DNA from: Haloarchaeobius iranensis
Lineage (GTDB): Archaea > Halobacteriota > Halobacteria > Halobacteriales > Natrialbaceae
Direction: 5' to 3'
NCBI RefSeq assembly: GCF_900103505.1
Contig: NZ_FNIA01000003.1
Coordinates: 1-64,000 of the forward strand
DNA: 64,000 bases
Made by a program: the position numbers and the translations under genes. Shown piece by piece: positions 1 to 9,241 of the stretch. Position 1 is the stretch's first letter; each line of letters starts with the position of its first letter. The notes below the pieces were generated by a model, which saw only the letters and a list, made by a program, of their open reading frames with translations, was not told the origin of the DNA and made no database searches.

Positions 1-35
1 AGGTGGGCCAGACGTATCGTCTGGTCCCGATCTGT
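1..35 (-). other. 16S rRNA 3' trailer with processing hairpin
   Basis: Transcribed spacer just downstream of the 16S 3' end. It holds a perfect 7-bp inverted repeat (positions 8-14 and 18-24, 3-nt loop). In archaea the 16S is cut from a long flanking helix. The helix cannot be drawn here because the window ends. The usual downstream tRNA-Ala, 23S and 5S genes would lie off the left edge. Confidence 0.5.
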
Positions 36-1506
<1,471 letters not shown>

Positions 1507-1706
1507 GTCCCGTGCAGAGCACGGGGGTGGCGGAAATTGCTGTCGTGGTATGTGTGGTCGACGACGGCCGACCGGATGTCGCCGAACCACCAAGGCTCGT
1601 ATCAGATTCCATCGTGTACGGCGGACCGCAGGGGTGGAATCCTCATGGTTCGAGGCCACACCGACTCCGGTGTGGCCCTGACGCCACCGGGGTGCGCCCG
1701 GTGCGT
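1507..1706 (-). other. rRNA operon leader with stable hairpins
   Basis: Transcribed leader between the inferred start site and the 16S gene. It contains three good inverted repeats: 1509-1525 (7 bp, loop AGA, touching the 16S 5' end), 1654-1677 (10 bp, loop about 3-4 nt) and 1680-1706 (about 10 bp with one mismatch). Such structured leaders feed the bulge-helix-bulge processing of archaeal pre-16S. I could not match a full processing helix because only part of the 3' flank is present. Confidence 0.6.
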
Positions 1707-1745
1707 CCTTCGCATTAGTTACGAGTGGAGGGTGAATATAAAAGG
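1707..1745 (-). promoter_or_regulatory. rRNA operon promoter
   Basis: On the minus strand a TATA box (CCTTTTATATTC, complement at 1734-1745) is preceded by TTCGTAG. About 22-25 nt downstream comes TGCGAAGG (complement at 1707-1714). Halobacterial rRNA promoters are known to combine a TTCG element and TTTTATA box with a TGCGAACG-like start region, so this is a good match. A second, weaker TATA-like string (complement at 1807-1814) could be another upstream promoter, as these operons often have several. Confidence 0.7.
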
Positions 1746-1838
1746 CCTACGAATCGGAGGCCGCCTGCTACGGGTTCTCATCGCCTGCAGGCGGCGACTT
1801 CGGTGGATATATACGGCTACATACTCCGGTCCGGTTGG

Positions 1839-1855
1839 CCACCCGTCTCGGGTGG
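1839..1855. repeat. Perfect 7-bp inverted repeat between rRNA promoter and pseudogene
   Basis: CCACCCG-TCT-CGGGTGG. It lies between the rRNA promoter region and the subtilase remnant. It may be a leftover transcript-end hairpin or an upstream regulatory element; nothing else identifies it. Confidence 0.4.
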
Positions 1856-1930
1856 TTCCGGGGGCGCTCTCACGAACCGTCGATGCAGCGACTCTCGGGA
1901 GGCGAGACACCCGCGAGTCGGTCTGTTCGA

Positions 1931-2243
1931 CTGTCGGGGGTCGGGCTCGTATCCGACATCGCGGCCGGCACCGAGTACGTCGCGGACCAGGTATGGGGGT
2001 CAGCAGCAGCACCCTCGGCGGTTCGTCGTCGTGCGTTGCCCGGGACGACTGCCAGTACGCGGTGGACAACGCGGTCTTCCTCGTCGCCGCCGCCGGTAAC
2101 AGCGGGCAGTACTCCGACTGCGTCGGCTCCCCCGCGTCGTACAGCACCGTGGTGGCCGTCAGCTCGACCGTGTCCGACGACACGCTCGGCGACTTCTCCT
2201 CGAAACCGCCGCCGCGCTCGGGTTCGACTCCTCGAACGACTAA
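1931..2243 (+). pseudogene. Subtilisin-like (halolysin-type) serine protease remnant
   Basis: Three short stretches of subtilase catalytic-domain sequence lie in order but in three different frames. They are VSDIAAGTEYVADQ (frame of 1931), then STLGG followed by DNAVFLVAAAGNSG and STVVAVSSTVSDDTLGDF (frame of 1993), then LLETAAALGFDSSND and a stop at 2241. The AAGNSG segment holds the usual oxyanion-hole Asn. The regions with the catalytic Asp and His (upstream) and Ser (between the second and third pieces) are missing, so internal deletions plus a frameshift near a G-run at 1995-1999 have destroyed the gene. Intact exported halolysins are several times longer. No product is expected. Confidence 0.8.
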
Positions 2244-2284
2244 TCGGTCCGGGCCCCCGGTCCGGATTCCCGCACGGAGGCCAG

Positions 2285-2769
2285 TCAGCCGTCGACTCGC
2301 CACTCTCGCGCGAGCAGGCCGTACCGGAGCACGTCGTGGGACTCGCCGTTCGCGAACCGCTCCTCGCGAGGGGTCCCCTCGAGCGTGACCCCGAGCGATT
2401 CGAGGAGCGACCGGGACGGCTCGTTGGACGCGAACGCCCTCGCACCGATCTTGTTGAGTCCGAGCGGGTCGAAGCCGTAGTCGAACAGCGACTCGCACGC
2501 GTCGGCCACGTCGGCGGGCCGCCTGACCTTCTTCAGCGTGACCATGCCGACGTACTCGCCGTCGAGACAGACCGTCAGGGCGTGCGTGTCGTCCCGTCGG
2601 AGGAAGTCGAGGAATCCCTCGGTGTCGTGTTCGTCGAACGGCTCGGGCGGCCACCGGAGCGGACGCGGAACTCGGAGTCGTTGCGGGCCCACTGGAGGTG
2701 CCCGGCGTCCTCGTCTTCGAGCGTTCTGAGTTCGACGCGGTCACCGCGGAGGAACAGTTCGCCGAGCAT
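2285..2769 (-). pseudogene. GNAT-family N-acetyltransferase, frameshifted
   Basis: Resembles the haloarchaeal RimJ/RimL-like GNAT acetyltransferases, which move acetyl from acetyl-CoA to protein N-termini or small amines. The N-terminus (MLGELFLRGDRVELRTLEDE onward, start at 2769) is in one frame. The body (FDEHDTEGFLDFLRR, EYVGMVTLKKV, SNEPSRSLLESLG) continues in another and ends at 2285. The span is 485 nt, not a multiple of three. The frame changes near 2660-2675; adding one base there gives a smooth reading of about 161 codons. Either a recent inactivating deletion or a sequencing error. Confidence 0.75.
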
Positions 2770-2807
2770 GCCCGAAGCGCCAGCCGTCCGCGACAAATAT
2801 CCGACGG

Positions 2808-3752
2808 TCAGTCCGCCTGCTCGGCGCGCAGTTCGTCGACGAGCTGGCGGGTCGCCTCGCGGACACAGTCGTCGCTGGAGCGGGGCGGCTCCCAGCCGAG
2901 GGCTGAGAGCTTCTCGATGGAGAGGCGCATCTTCGGCACGTCGCCGGTCCACCCGCGGTCGCCGCCGGTGAACTCGTAGTCGGGGTCGAGCCCCATCTCG
3001 TCGGCGACGATGTCCGCGATGGCCGTGACGGCGGTCGTGGTACGCGTGCCGAGGTTGTAGATGTTGAAGTCGGCGTCCGCGTGCTCGACGACGTGGCACA
3101 TCGCGTCGATGCAGTCCTCGACGTGGAGGTAGGACTTCTCCTGCCGGCCGTCGCCGAGGATGGTCAGCGTCCCGGGGTCGTCGAGCAGCTTCTCGATGAA
3201 GTCGGGCACGACGTTGCCGCGCTGGTTCGGCCCGACGATGTTGGCGAACCGGTAGCACCAGATCTGCATGCCGTAGGAGTGCGCGTACGTCGACAGCAGC
3301 CCCTCGTCGGCGAGCTTCGAGGAGCCGTAGATGCTGATGGGTTCGAGCGGCGCGTAGTCCTCCGGCGTCGGCATCGGGGCCTCGCCGTAGACGGTCGAGG
3401 AGGAGGTGAAGGCCAGCTTGTCGACGCCGACCTCGTCCATCCGTTCGAGGACGTTGTAGGTCATCTCGGTGTTCTCCTCGAACAGCCGGCGACCGTCGTC
3501 GTAGTTCGTGTCCGTGTACGCCGCGAAGTGGAAGACGATGTCCACGTCCTCGGTGATGACGTCGGCGACGTCGTCGGGCTCTGTCACGTCGCGCTGTCGG
3601 AACTCGACCCCGTCGGGCACCCGTTCGCGGGAGCCCTTCGAGAGGTTGTCGACGGCGACGACGTGGTTGTCGTCACACAGCTCGGCGGCGAGATGCGAGC
3701 CGACCAGTCCGGCCGCGCCAGTGATGACGACGTGCCTGTCGGTGAGGTCCAT
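2808..3752 (-). CDS. NAD-dependent epimerase/dehydratase (UDP-glucose 4-epimerase-like)
   Basis: 314-aa extended short-chain dehydrogenase/reductase acting on nucleotide sugars, probably in surface-glycan synthesis. Visible: the Rossmann motif ITGAAGLVGSHLA at the N-terminus, DNLSKGSRE after the second strand, TSSSTVYGE with the catalytic Ser/Thr, and YGSSK with the catalytic Tyr and Lys. The start at MDLTDRHVVITGAAG is chosen because it places the glycine motif about 10 residues in; the open frame extends 22 codons further up without family-like sequence. Sugar specificity cannot be read from the sequence. It runs toward the damaged acetyltransferase on the same strand. Confidence 0.88.
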   Translation of the reverse strand: MDLTDRHVVITGAAGLVGSHLAAELCDDNHVVAVDNLSKGSRERVPDGVEFRQRDVTEPDDVADVITEDVDIVFHFAAYTDTNYDDGRRLFEENTEMTYNVLERMDEVGVDKLAFTSSSTVYGEAPMPTPEDYAPLEPISIYGSSKLADEGLLSTYAHSYGMQIWCYRFANIVGPNQRGNVVPDFIEKLLDDPGTLTILGDGRQEKSYLHVEDCIDAMCHVVEHADADFNIYNLGTRTTTAVTAIADIVADEMGLDPDYEFTGGDRGWTGDVPKMRLSIEKLSALGWEPPRSSDDCVREATRQLVDELRAEQAD

Positions 3753-3851
3753 GTCCTGGGGTGTGCGAGGGGCCGGCAAGTGTGTTCTGGTCTCCCGTCG
3801 TCGACCGGTCAGGGACACGGCGTGTGGACCGTCCCACCGCGCGCACGGAAG

Positions 3852-4742
3852 TCAAGCTGCGAGGTCCTCGCTGAGCTCCCAGAGCGCCCCCGCCAGCTCG
3901 TCGTCCCGGGCCGCCGGCGACGGCGTGGTCGGCTCGCAGTCGCTGAAGTACGCGCCCGACTCGGCGTACTCCCCGGCGGCGAGGAAGACGCTGGTCGCGG
4001 CGGCCGAGCGCGGACTGTCGGCGACTCGTTCGAGGACGGGAGCCGGAAGCACGGAGAGCAGCCCGACGCCGGCCCGAATCGGCAGCGAGGCGTCGCGCCA
4101 GAGGCCACTGCCGGGGACGAGGCCCGGATGACAGCAGTTCGCGCGCAGGTCGGGCTCCCGTCGTGCGAGTTCGCGGGTGAACAGGACGTTCGCAAGCTTC
4201 GACCGGGCGTACGCCTGCAGCCCGTCGTAGTCGCCGACTGACGTGACTGCCTCGCGGCTGAGGTCGCCCGCGTCGGCCCGGGGGTGGACGGCGCTGGCGA
4301 CCGTGACCACACGCGCGCCCTCGGCGAACGCGCCCGACTCCGAGAGCGCCCGCGTCAGCGCGAACGGCGCGAGGTGGTTCACCCGGAACGTCAGCTCGAC
4401 GCCGTCGCTGCGCCTCGGCTCGTCGACGTACGCGCCGGCGTTGTTCACGAGCACGTCGAGGCGGTCGGTGTGTTCACCGACGGCAGCGGCGAGGTCGACG
4501 GGTGACTCGGGGTTCGCGAAGTCCGCCCGGAAGAACACCGGGTCCGCCCCGAGGTCGTCGAGCGCCGTCGCGACCGCGCGTCCGGCCTCGCGGTCCCGTC
4601 CGTGGACGAACACCCGCGCACCCATGCGGGCGAGCGCGAGCGCCGTCTCCCGCCCGACGCCGCTGGTCGCACCGGTCACGAGGACTGTCCGTCCGGCGAG
4701 GTCGACGCCCGAGACACCGGCGATGGCTTCCGGTCTGGTCAT
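3852..4742 (-). CDS. Short-chain dehydrogenase/reductase (SDR), retinol-dehydrogenase-like
   Basis: 296-aa classical SDR, an NAD(P)-dependent oxidoreductase of unknown substrate. Motifs: TGATSGVGRETALALA (cofactor glycine motif), HGRDREAGR, VNNAGAY, VTVASAVHP with the catalytic Ser, and YARSKLANVLFTREL with the catalytic Tyr and Lys. The long C-terminal part and the YxxSKLAN form resemble the retinol dehydrogenase/WW-domain-oxidoreductase-like group common in haloarchaea. It stands alone upstream of the epimerase on the same strand, about 100 nt away. Confidence 0.88.
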   Translation of the reverse strand: MTRPEAIAGVSGVDLAGRTVLVTGATSGVGRETALALARMGARVFVHGRDREAGRAVATALDDLGADPVFFRADFANPESPVDLAAAVGEHTDRLDVLVNNAGAYVDEPRRSDGVELTFRVNHLAPFALTRALSESGAFAEGARVVTVASAVHPRADAGDLSREAVTSVGDYDGLQAYARSKLANVLFTRELARREPDLRANCCHPGLVPGSGLWRDASLPIRAGVGLLSVLPAPVLERVADSPRSAAATSVFLAAGEYAESGAYFSDCEPTTPSPAARDDELAGALWELSEDLAA

Positions 4743-4859
4743 GTCCGCCGTTGGAGCGGCGGCGAGAAAAGCGTGGCCGTGGTGGCGGTCGTCGCGGCAG
4801 TGTGTCGACGGTGCACGGCCCCCCGAGGGTATTTGCGGCCGACCGCGGAGTGGTCAGTC

Positions 4860-5639
4860 GTGACGTTCGATACGACGATGGTCGTTCTGGTGCTCGCGGT
4901 CGTCGGCTTCGGCGGGGTGGTGAAGGGACTCGTCGGCTTCGGCTACGCCATCGCCTCGACGGCGGTGCTTGCGACCCTGCTCGACCCCGCGGCCGCGGTC
5001 GTGGTGATGATTCTCCCGATGCTCGTGGCGAACCTCTCGGTCGCCCGCACGCTCTCTGCCGCTGGACTCCGGTCGTGCGTCCGTCGGTTCTGGCCCTACG
5101 TGGCCGCAGCCGCGGTCGGTACCGTCCTCGGTATGCTGGTGCTGGAGGACGTGCCAGGTCGGGTGCTCGCGACGGGACTCGGCCTGTTCACCGTCGGCTA
5201 CGTGGTCCTCAAACAGCCGTACGCGACGGTCCCCGGGATCGCCCGCCTCCGCGCGGTCTGCTTCACGCCGGGGCTCCCGGCGAAGGTCGGCGTCGGGCTC
5301 GCCTCCGGCTTCGTCTTCGGGGCCTCGAACGCCGCTGTCCAGGTCGTCGCCTACCTCGACAGCCTCGACCTCGACCGCGAGACGTTCGCCGGTGTGCTCG
5401 CGATGATACTCATCGGTGTCTCGCTCGTTCGGGTCGGCCTCGCGTGGGGGCTCGGACTGTTCGGTGGCGGCGACGCCCTCCTCCTCTCCGTCGCCGCCGC
5501 GGTCCCGGGGGTGGTGGGTGTCGCGCTCGGCCAGCGCGGCCGACGGTACTTCTCCGAGCGGGCGGTCACCGCGGGGACCTTCCTGCTGCTCGCGGTCATC
5601 GCCGTCAGACTCCTCGCCAGGGGGCTCTTCGGAGTGTGA
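4860..5639 (+). CDS. TauE/SafE-family membrane permease
   Basis: About 259 residues, nearly all hydrophobic, with roughly eight membrane segments. It opens with MVVLVLAVVGFGGVVKGLVGFGYAI, whose GFGG-GxxGFG pattern is typical of TauE/SafE (UPF0721, DUF81) transporters. A second related segment (GVGLASGFVFGASNAAVQVVAYLDSL) follows mid-protein, as expected for the internal duplication of the family. These proteins move sulfite, sulfonates or other organic anions; the substrate here is unknown. I chose the GTG at 4860; the open frame reaches 4602, but that part lies opposite the divergent SDR gene. Confidence 0.82.
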   Translation: MTFDTTMVVLVLAVVGFGGVVKGLVGFGYAIASTAVLATLLDPAAAVVVMILPMLVANLSVARTLSAAGLRSCVRRFWPYVAAAAVGTVLGMLVLEDVPGRVLATGLGLFTVGYVVLKQPYATVPGIARLRAVCFTPGLPAKVGVGLASGFVFGASNAAVQVVAYLDSLDLDRETFAGVLAMILIGVSLVRVGLAWGLGLFGGGDALLLSVAAAVPGVVGVALGQRGRRYFSERAVTAGTFLLLAVIAVRLLARGLFGV

Positions 5640-5707
5640 CTGCACCGGAGCCCGCCGGGCCCGAGGAAAGCGAAACCCCCTAACGAGCGACCGGCGTAGC
5701 CGGTGAT

Positions 5708-6271
5708 ATGCAGGGAGAACCCGAAGTGGCCGTCCTGCGCCTGGCCCACCGGCCGGGCCGGGACGACCGGATGACGACCCACGTCGGCCTCACCGCCCGC
5801 GCCCTCGGCGCTGACCGCGTCGTCTACCCCGACAACGCCGACCAGTCCCGCCAGACGGTGGCGGACATCACTGGCCGGTTCGGCGGGCCGTTCGAGGTGG
5901 AACTCACCGACTCGCCGGCCGCCACCGTCCGGCACTGGGACGGCGTCGTCGTCCACCTGACGATGTACGGGGAGCGCGTCCAGGACGTGGAGACGGAGAT
6001 CCGCGAGGCCAGAGCCGATGCGCCGTTGCTCGTCGTCGTCGGCTCCGAGAAGGTGCCGTTCGACGTGTACGAGCACGCCGACTACAACGTCGCGGTGACG
6101 AACCAGCCGCACTCCGAGGTCGCCGGCCTCGCGGTGTTCCTCGACCGGCTGTTCGGTGGCCGCGAGCTCGACCGCGAGTGGGAAGACGCCGACCGCCGCG
6201 TCGTCCCGAAGGAGACCGGCAAGCGCGTCGTCCCGACCGACGAGCCCGCGACCGACGAACGGGCTGAGTGA
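5708..6271 (+). CDS. trm56: tRNA (cytidine(56)-2'-O)-methyltransferase aTrm56
   Basis: 187-aa SPOUT-superfamily enzyme that methylates the 2'-OH of C56 in the T-loop of archaeal tRNAs. The N-terminal signature LRLAHRPGRDDRMTTHVGLT and ARALGADRV fit aTrm56, as do the central VVHLTMYG and the knot region LLVVVGSEKVPFDVYEHADYNVAVTNQPHSE. Length is usual for the family. It follows the permease by 68 nt on the same strand. The C-terminal acidic tail is typical of haloarchaeal versions. Confidence 0.88.
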   Translation: MQGEPEVAVLRLAHRPGRDDRMTTHVGLTARALGADRVVYPDNADQSRQTVADITGRFGGPFEVELTDSPAATVRHWDGVVVHLTMYGERVQDVETEIREARADAPLLVVVGSEKVPFDVYEHADYNVAVTNQPHSEVAGLAVFLDRLFGGRELDREWEDADRRVVPKETGKRVVPTDEPATDERAE

Positions 6272-6302
6272 CCAGGCCCGGCACCGGCCGCGACTCTCGC
6301 CC

Positions 6303-6314
6303 CGAACGGGTTCG
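6303..6314. promoter_or_regulatory. CGAAC-NN-GTTCG palindrome, distal site of the 6463 gene
   Basis: CGAACGGGTTCG, a perfect 5-bp inverted repeat. It lies 98 bp upstream of a second copy that has the standard promoter spacing, so it may be an auxiliary site. Confidence 0.6.
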
Positions 6315-6412
6315 GGACAGGAGGTTCGACCCATCGGTGCCACGTTCGAACTGCCCGTGCCATGGGTGAGCCTCCGTTGGCTCGACCTCCCTTCTCCCCC
6401 CATCCGCCGTCA

Positions 6413-6424
6413 GGAACATGTTCG
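6413..6424. promoter_or_regulatory. CGAAC-NN-GTTCG palindrome upstream of heme-copper-like gene
   Basis: GGAACATGTTCG: the consensus with one outer-base change. It ends 38 bp before the ATG at 6463, the same spacing as three other sites in the block. For a leaderless gene this puts it just above the BRE/TATA position, as expected of an activator site. Confidence 0.7.
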
Positions 6425-6462
6425 TGGGACCAGCCTCGGCCGGGCGGAACCTACATCGACCC

Positions 6463-7797
6463 ATGAGCGCGATCCCAGGCGACATCGACACGGACAGTCA
6501 GCCACCGATGGCGGTTCCGCTCCGGCACTTCGTCGTCGGCTTCGGCTTCCTCGTCGCCGCGGCGGTCCTGCGCGTCGCCATCGCGGTCGACGCGACGGGA
6601 GTCGCGGACGCGGCCCCCGGTCTCGCCCCCCTCGCCCACGTCCACCTGCTGCTCGTCGGCTGGGTCTGTCTCACTATCGCCGGGGCGATGACCCAGTTCG
6701 TCCCCGTCTGGTCCGGGGTCGAACTGCACTCCAGCCGGCTCGCGGTCGTCCAGCTCTGGCTGCTCGCACTCGGCGTCACCGGCCTGGTCGCCGCGATGCT
6801 CGCCGGCAGCCTCGCAGCCCTGCCGGTCGCTGGTGCCGTGCTGGCACTCGGCTTCTGGACCTTCGCCTACAACGTCGGTCGGACCCTGCTCGCGGCCCGC
6901 CCGCTCGACGTCACCGAGCGACACTTCCTGCTCGCGCTCGGGTGCTTCGTGCTCGTCACCGTCCTCGGCGTCGTCCTCGCACTCGATCTTACCCGTGCGC
7001 TGCTCGGGGTCGGGACGATTCCCAGAGCCCAGCTGGTCGGGGGTCACGCGACGCTCGCCGTCTTCGGTGCGGTGCTGACCACGGTGTTCGGCGCGCTCTA
7101 CCAGCTCGCGACGATGTTCACGCAGACCGAGCTGGACCGCCTCGACCGCGCGCTCGCCACCGTCGAGACGGCGGTCTTCCCGGTCGGTGTCCTCGCACTC
7201 GCGGTGGGGCGGCTCGTCGCGAACACCCCGCTAGCCCGGGTCGGCGGCCTGCTCGTCGTCGCCGGCGTCGCCACGGTCGGCGTCGTCCTCGCGCGGCGGC
7301 TCCACGCCGCACGCGTGCCCCGCACACCGATGCTCACCCGGTACGCCGTCGCCGCGGTCGGGATGGCCGGCTGGGCCGTCGCGACGCTTCCCCGGTGGCT
7401 CCGGAATCCGCTCGCGTTCGACGCACGGTTCGGTGCGAGCTTCGAGTCACTCGCACTGTTCGTCGTCGGCTTCGTCGTGCTCGGGACGCTGTACCACGTC
7501 GTCCCGTTCGTCGTCTGGGTCCACCGCTACGCCGACCGGCTCGGCTACGAGCCGGTCCCGATGATCGACGACCTGTACGAGGACAGGGTTGCGACGGTCG
7601 ACCTCGTCGCGACCGTCGCCGGGGCCGGCTGCCTCGTCGTCGCGGACTGGCCGCTGGTCCCCGCGTGGCTCGACCTCGCAGGGAGCGGGCTGTTCCTCCT
7701 GGGTGTCGTGCTCTGCAGCGCGAACCTGCTCCAGGTCGTCCGTGTCCACGGCGACGGCGTCGTCCCGACGCTCGTCGGCACCGCGTCGGGCGACTGA
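6463..7797 (+). CDS. Multi-pass membrane protein resembling heme-copper oxidase subunit I / NnrS
   Basis: 444 residues with about twelve hydrophobic segments. Histidines sit in or beside several helices: LAHVHLLLVGWVC, VGGHATLAVFGAVLT and LYHVVPFVVWVHRYADRLG. This pattern of membrane histidines recalls heme-copper oxidase subunit I and the denitrification-linked NnrS proteins. Exact family membership is not certain, and the full oxidase ligand set is not evident. The start at 6463 is supported by the palindrome 38 bp upstream. The shared motif and the nirK/norB neighbourhood suggest a role in NO handling or heme/copper supply during denitrification. Confidence 0.7.
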   Translation: MSAIPGDIDTDSQPPMAVPLRHFVVGFGFLVAAAVLRVAIAVDATGVADAAPGLAPLAHVHLLLVGWVCLTIAGAMTQFVPVWSGVELHSSRLAVVQLWLLALGVTGLVAAMLAGSLAALPVAGAVLALGFWTFAYNVGRTLLAARPLDVTERHFLLALGCFVLVTVLGVVLALDLTRALLGVGTIPRAQLVGGHATLAVFGAVLTTVFGALYQLATMFTQTELDRLDRALATVETAVFPVGVLALAVGRLVANTPLARVGGLLVVAGVATVGVVLARRLHAARVPRTPMLTRYAVAAVGMAGWAVATLPRWLRNPLAFDARFGASFESLALFVVGFVVLGTLYHVVPFVVWVHRYADRLGYEPVPMIDDLYEDRVATVDLVATVAGAGCLVVADWPLVPAWLDLAGSGLFLLGVVLCSANLLQVVRVHGDGVVPTLVGTASGD

Positions 7798-7803
7798 GCC
7801 GGC

Positions 7804-7815
7804 CGAACATGTGCG
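7804..7815. promoter_or_regulatory. CGAAC-NN-GTTCG-like site upstream of cupin gene
   Basis: CGAACATGTGCG: a perfect left half and a right half with one mismatch. It ends 40 bp before the cupin ATG at 7856. Confidence 0.6.
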
Positions 7816-7855
7816 GGCGAACCGGGATTGAGCCGGGGCGAGAACGTCGAGACGC

Positions 7856-8143
7856 ATGACCGATGTCGTCTCCCTCCCCGAGCTGACCGACGCACCACAC
7901 GCGACCGTCTTCGAGGCACCGCCGAAGGTCGTCCGTCTCGAGCTCCAGGCCGACCAGCGGCTCCCCGCACACCGCCATCCCGACGATGTCGTGCTCTTCC
8001 ACGTCGTCGACGGCGCCGTCGACCTCTCGCTGGGCGACGACGTCCTCGAACTCGAAGCCGGCGAGCTCGCTCGGTTCGACGGCGACGTGGACATCTCTCC
8101 GCACGCGAGGGAGGCGAGCACGGTCCTCGTCACGTTCGTCTGA
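7856..8143 (+). CDS. Small cupin-domain protein
   Basis: 95-aa single-domain cupin. The first cupin motif is visible as HRHPDDVVLFHVVDGAVDLSLGDD, with histidines placed to bind a metal, followed by the glycine turn and LEAGELARFDGDVDISPHARE. Such stand-alone cupins are metal-binding sensors or small enzymes; the substrate is unknown. It is preceded by a copy of the block's palindrome, which suggests expression with the denitrification genes. It is convergent with the 8269-8862 gene. Confidence 0.78.
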   Translation: MTDVVSLPELTDAPHATVFEAPPKVVRLELQADQRLPAHRHPDDVVLFHVVDGAVDLSLGDDVLELEAGELARFDGDVDISPHAREASTVLVTFV

Positions 8144-8268
8144 CCGGACCAGCCCACGGTTTTTCTACCATCCCGCAGGCAGGCTCGGCGTGACCTGAGA
8201 CCGGTCCGACGGCGGGCAGCGGCTGCGCACCACGTCGCCGTCGGCAGCGAGAGTGGTGCCTGTTCGCC

Positions 8269-8862
8269 TCAGAACGGAGCGTCTGATGACCCACCAGCTT
8301 GGCCACCGAGCGACGACCCACCAGCATCGCCGCCGGGTGACGACGAACCGCCGACCGCCGACGGCTCCGGAACCGAACCGGTCTCCTCGAACGTCGCCTC
8401 GAGCTCGACCACGGCGTCGTTGATGACCCCACTCTCGTTGTGCATCGTCGCCACCCGGACCCGCACGAGGTCGAACGCGTGCTGGTCGGCCAGTCCGTTC
8501 CACGCTCGGAAGGAGCCGACGACGAGCGAGTTGCTCTGCGGACAGAACGGGGTCGTCGGTGTGAACTCGGCCCGCAGAACCCGCCGCCCGTCCTCGGAGT
8601 CCACCGCGTACCGGAAGCCGGCGTCGGGGTGCCGTTGGTCGCGGTTCAGCCGCGCGAGGTTGTAGCCGAACGTCGCGTCGTAGACGCCACGCTCCTCGAA
8701 CAGAGTCGCGGCTGTTCCGTGGACCGCACAGTGTTCGTTCCCGGTCAACACGTCGTGGTCGGTCAGGAACGGTCCCGGCTCCGGGAGGTGCTCGGGGACG
8801 AACGTTCCGGCGTCGTCGAACGACGCGTCGCCGCCTCCGAAGGGCGATGAGAATCCCTGCAT
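8269..8862 (-). CDS. Uncharacterised haloarchaeal protein of the denitrification block
   Basis: 197 residues, no domain I can name. Conserved-looking parts are GNEHCAVHGTAATLFEERGVYDA and TTPFCPQSNSLVVGSFRAWNG, two Cys-containing segments that could bind metal. The last ~35 residues are Gly/Ser-rich low complexity (GGSSSPGGD, GGSSLGGQAGGSSD). The start at 8862 is preferred over the longer frame because a palindrome lies exactly 38 bp upstream. It is downstream of the radical SAM set on the same strand but has its own site, so it is probably transcribed separately. The FCPQS segment loosely recalls MIP18/DUF59-type Fe-S assembly proteins; this is a guess. Confidence 0.7.
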   Translation of the reverse strand: MQGFSSPFGGGDASFDDAGTFVPEHLPEPGPFLTDHDVLTGNEHCAVHGTAATLFEERGVYDATFGYNLARLNRDQRHPDAGFRYAVDSEDGRRVLRAEFTPTTPFCPQSNSLVVGSFRAWNGLADQHAFDLVRVRVATMHNESGVINDAVVELEATFEETGSVPEPSAVGGSSSPGGDAGGSSLGGQAGGSSDAPF

Positions 8863-8900
8863 GGCTGTCGCTTCGGGCTCCCGCCCCCAGCCACTGTCCC

Positions 8901-8912
8901 CGATTATGTTCG
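8901..8912. promoter_or_regulatory. CGAAC-NN-GTTCG-like site upstream of the 8862 gene
   Basis: Read on the minus strand: CGAACATAATCG, one good half and one degenerate half. It is 38 bp from the ATG at 8862. Confidence 0.6.
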
Positions 8913-8953
8913 CCCGGTCACCTCGCTCCGGGGAGTCGCCGACGGTGTCACGT

Positions 8954-9241
8954 TCACTCGGAGAACAGGGCCGCCACCACCGCGGGGTCGAGCGCTTCGT
9001 CGTCCTCACGACACCCCTGACCGCGTGCGGCCGCGACAGAGCGGTCGACCAGTCGCCGGCGGAGGCGTGCGGCCAGCCGAGCCACCGCCTGCTGTCGCTC
9101 CGCGGTCAGGGCACCGTTGGCGGCGAGGTGCGAGCACGCCGTCTCGACGGCTTCGCGCTGGACGCGTCTGGCGCGCTGTTCGGCACCCGCCGGGTGCTCG
9201 GGAGCGTCCTTCCGGTCCATCTCGGGCTGGGTCGTCGTCAT
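8954..9241 (-). CDS. Small protein resembling the C-terminal dimerisation domain of glutamyl-tRNA reductase
   Basis: 95 aa, helical and rich in Arg/Ala. The stretch QREAVETACSHLAANGALTAERQQAV followed by LAARLRRRLVD and a terminal VVAALF resembles the helical dimerisation domain ending haloarchaeal HemA (RxxEVDxALxKL ... LxxxLL ... ALELF). The catalytic and NADPH domains of HemA are absent, so it cannot be a reductase. Its ATG overlaps the TGA of the radical SAM gene (ATGA at 9238-9241), so the two are translationally coupled. Likely a partner or regulator in heme or peptide-modification chemistry; inference only. Confidence 0.6.
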   Translation of the reverse strand: MTTTQPEMDRKDAPEHPAGAEQRARRVQREAVETACSHLAANGALTAERQQAVARLAARLRRRLVDRSVAAARGQGCREDDEALDPAVVAALFSE

